Positions 8,140 through 9,236 of a stretch of 9,236 nucleotides of DNA are shown in pieces (positions within the stretch are counted from its first letter, which is position 1; every line of letters begins with the position of its first letter). The notes beneath the pieces are model-generated. The model did no database searches. It had not been told where the DNA came from and worked only from the letters and a program-made list of their open reading frames with translations. Position numbers and translations under genes: made by a program. The stretch lies in contig JABFSV010000005.1 of the NCBI GenBank assembly GCA_013140405.1, positions 1-9,236 on the forward strand, in the 5' to 3' direction. Source of the DNA: Methyloglobulus sp. (GTDB lineage: Bacteria > Pseudomonadota > Gammaproteobacteria > Methylococcales > Methylomonadaceae).

Positions 8140-9236
8140 ATGCTGGACAATAAAATGAAAAAAATTATTTATGGCTTTTCTAAAAAGTACGACCATAAGC
8201 CAACCCATTTGTTGCAAATCCTAAGGGCAATTCAATCTTACTATCATTACGTACCCGAGGAAGCGATAGAACAGTTGTCCGAGTTGTTGTGCATTCCGCG
8301 AACCCGAATCATTAGTGTTGTTGAATTCTATAGCTTTTTACATTTGACCCCAAAGGGGCAATTTGAACTTCTAATCAGCGATTCCATTACGGATCACATG
8401 CTGGGCAAGATAGCATTGACTAGCTATTTAGCTAATCAGTTGAATGTTGCCATCGGCGGAGTACGAGAAGACGGCGTTGTTAGTCTGGATAATACCTCAT
8501 GTACTGGCTTATGCGATCAGGGGCCAGCCGGATTGGTCAACGGCTATCCGCTGACATATTTAGACCGTCCACGCATAGACTGCATTACCAACCTGATTAA
8601 CCAGCAAAAACCATTATCTGAATGGCCGAGCGAGTTATTTCAGGTGATGGATAATCTAATCAAACCTGGTTTGCTGTTAGATAGCACAATTGCAGTAGGC
8701 GATGCGCTGAAAACCACTTTTAAACGGGGATTGCAAGAAACGCTGGCGGAAATTAACCAATCAGGATTGCGTGGGCGTGGAGGTGCAGGTTATTCCACGG
8801 GTTGGAAATGGCATCTGTGCTATGAAGGCGCTGAAGAGGAGGCGTTTTGCGATATTGATACTCAAAAACAGTTGCAACGCTATGTGATATGTAATGCCGA
8901 CGAAGGGGAACCCGGCACTTTTAAGGACCGGGTGCTGTTAAACAGTTACGCCCACCAGGTATTTGAAGGCATGACTGTCTGTGCTGCAATTATTGGGGCG
9001 ACGCAAGGCTTTTTGTATCTGCGCGGCGAATACCTGTTTCTTTACGATAAACTGCAAGCGATATTGGATGAGCGCCTTCAGATGGGGTTGCTGGGTAACA
9101 ATATTCTGGATAAAGGCTTCGATTTCGATATTGAGATCTGTTTGGGGGCAGGGGCTTATATCTGCGGTGAAGAATCTGCGCTTATCGAGTCGCTTGAAGG
9201 CAAACCCGGCATACCGCGCAACCGTCCGCCTTATCC
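8140..9236 (+). CDS. hoxF: HoxF-type NADH/FMN diaphorase subunit (NuoE-NuoF fusion) of NAD-linked [NiFe] hydrogenase, partial (C-terminus beyond window end)
   Basis: Seen: an uninterrupted 365-codon frame that runs off the right edge. Residues 1-150 are a NuoE-like thioredoxin-fold domain (LLQILRAIQSYYHYVPEEAI at 24-43, VVEFYSFL at 60-67). From about 190 a NuoF-like domain begins, with RGRGGAGYSTGWKW (211-224, NAD(H)/FMN-binding glycine loop), VICNADEGEPGTFKDRVLL (249-267) and LGAGAYICGEESALIESLEG (335-354, FMN site). Known: HoxF with HoxU passes electrons between NAD(H) and the HoxYH hydrogenase in the cytoplasm; hoxU, hoxY and hoxH would be expected to the right. Odd: two of the four NuoE cluster cysteines are gone (Ser80 and Asp85), while Cys121 and Cys125 remain. 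HoxF of Ralstonia eutropha, as I recall it, also has an incomplete set. A formate dehydrogenase beta subunit (FdsB) is the main alternative. Start: ATG 8140 has AAGG close upstream; ATG 8155 (MKKII) has GGA at 7 nt and is about as likely. Confidence 0.87.
   Translation, partial: MLDNKMKKIIYGFSKKYDHKPTHLLQILRAIQSYYHYVPEEAIEQLSELLCIPRTRIISVVEFYSFLHLTPKGQFELLISDSITDHMLGKIALTSYLANQLNVAIGGVREDGVVSLDNTSCTGLCDQGPAGLVNGYPLTYLDRPRIDCITNLINQQKPLSEWPSELFQVMDNLIKPGLLLDSTIAVGDALKTTFKRGLQETLAEINQSGLRGRGGAGYSTGWKWHLCYEGAEEEAFCDIDTQKQLQRYVICNADEGEPGTFKDRVLLNSYAHQVFEGMTVCAAIIGATQGFLYLRGEYLFLYDKLQAILDERLQMGLLGNNILDKGFDFDIEICLGAGAYICGEESALIESLEGKPGIPRNRPPY

Noticed and set aside
8140..9236. Reading the NuoE-NuoF fusion as a respiratory complex I gene pair
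   Set aside because: Complex I has nuoE and nuoF as separate genes with four NuoE cysteines. The fused form with degenerate cysteines fits HoxF (or FdsB).

Overview
The window looks like a chromosomal energy-metabolism segment from a bacterium with moderate GC content (judged by eye), most likely a gammaproteobacterium. The protein flavour and the combination of genes (alternative ATPase, bidirectional-type hydrogenase, bifunctional acetate-CoA ligase) remind me of methanotrophs or sulfur oxidisers. That placement is an inference, and the sequence contains no taxonomic marker.

Layout. (1) Positions 1-1795, minus strand: a 3'-truncated ADP(NDP)-forming acyl/acetyl-CoA synthetase. It has a CoA-binding domain, a ligase domain with the phospho-His motif retained, and the start of an ATP-grasp domain. 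(2) Positions 1890-7981, minus strand: a compact eight-gene operon for a complete alternative F1Fo ATPase of the 'N-ATPase' type, in the order atpD-atpC-atpQ-atpB-atpE-atpF-atpA-atpG. Junctions are overlaps or gaps of 15 nt or less, so one transcript is expected. The beta-first order, the AtpQ protein, and a long b subunit with a delta-like C-terminus in place of a separate atpH identify the N-ATPase family. (3) Positions 7982-8139: a divergent intergenic region with a perfect 8+8 bp inverted repeat over a plausible sigma70 promoter. (4) Position 8140 to the window end, plus strand: a hoxF-type NuoE-NuoF fusion, the NADH/FMN diaphorase subunit of an NAD-linked [NiFe] hydrogenase, cut off by the window edge.

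How the parts fit. The ATPase genes encode an F1 (alpha, beta, gamma, epsilon), a Fo (a, c, b-delta) and one accessory membrane protein (AtpQ). Three things depart from the textbook N-ATPase. No atpR lies between atpQ and atpB. The c subunit has lost two of the side chains that form the Na+ site in Na+-type rings. The alpha subunit carries Arg instead of Lys in its P-loop. Together these suggest a streamlined, probably H+-coupled variant. The divergently transcribed hox gene puts hydrogen/NAD(H) redox chemistry beside an ion-pumping ATPase, possibly under shared control from the intergenic operator.

The window is gene-dense, with only two intergenic spacers over 20 bp (94 and 158 bp). I saw no RNA genes, CRISPR arrays, insertion sequences or prophage material.
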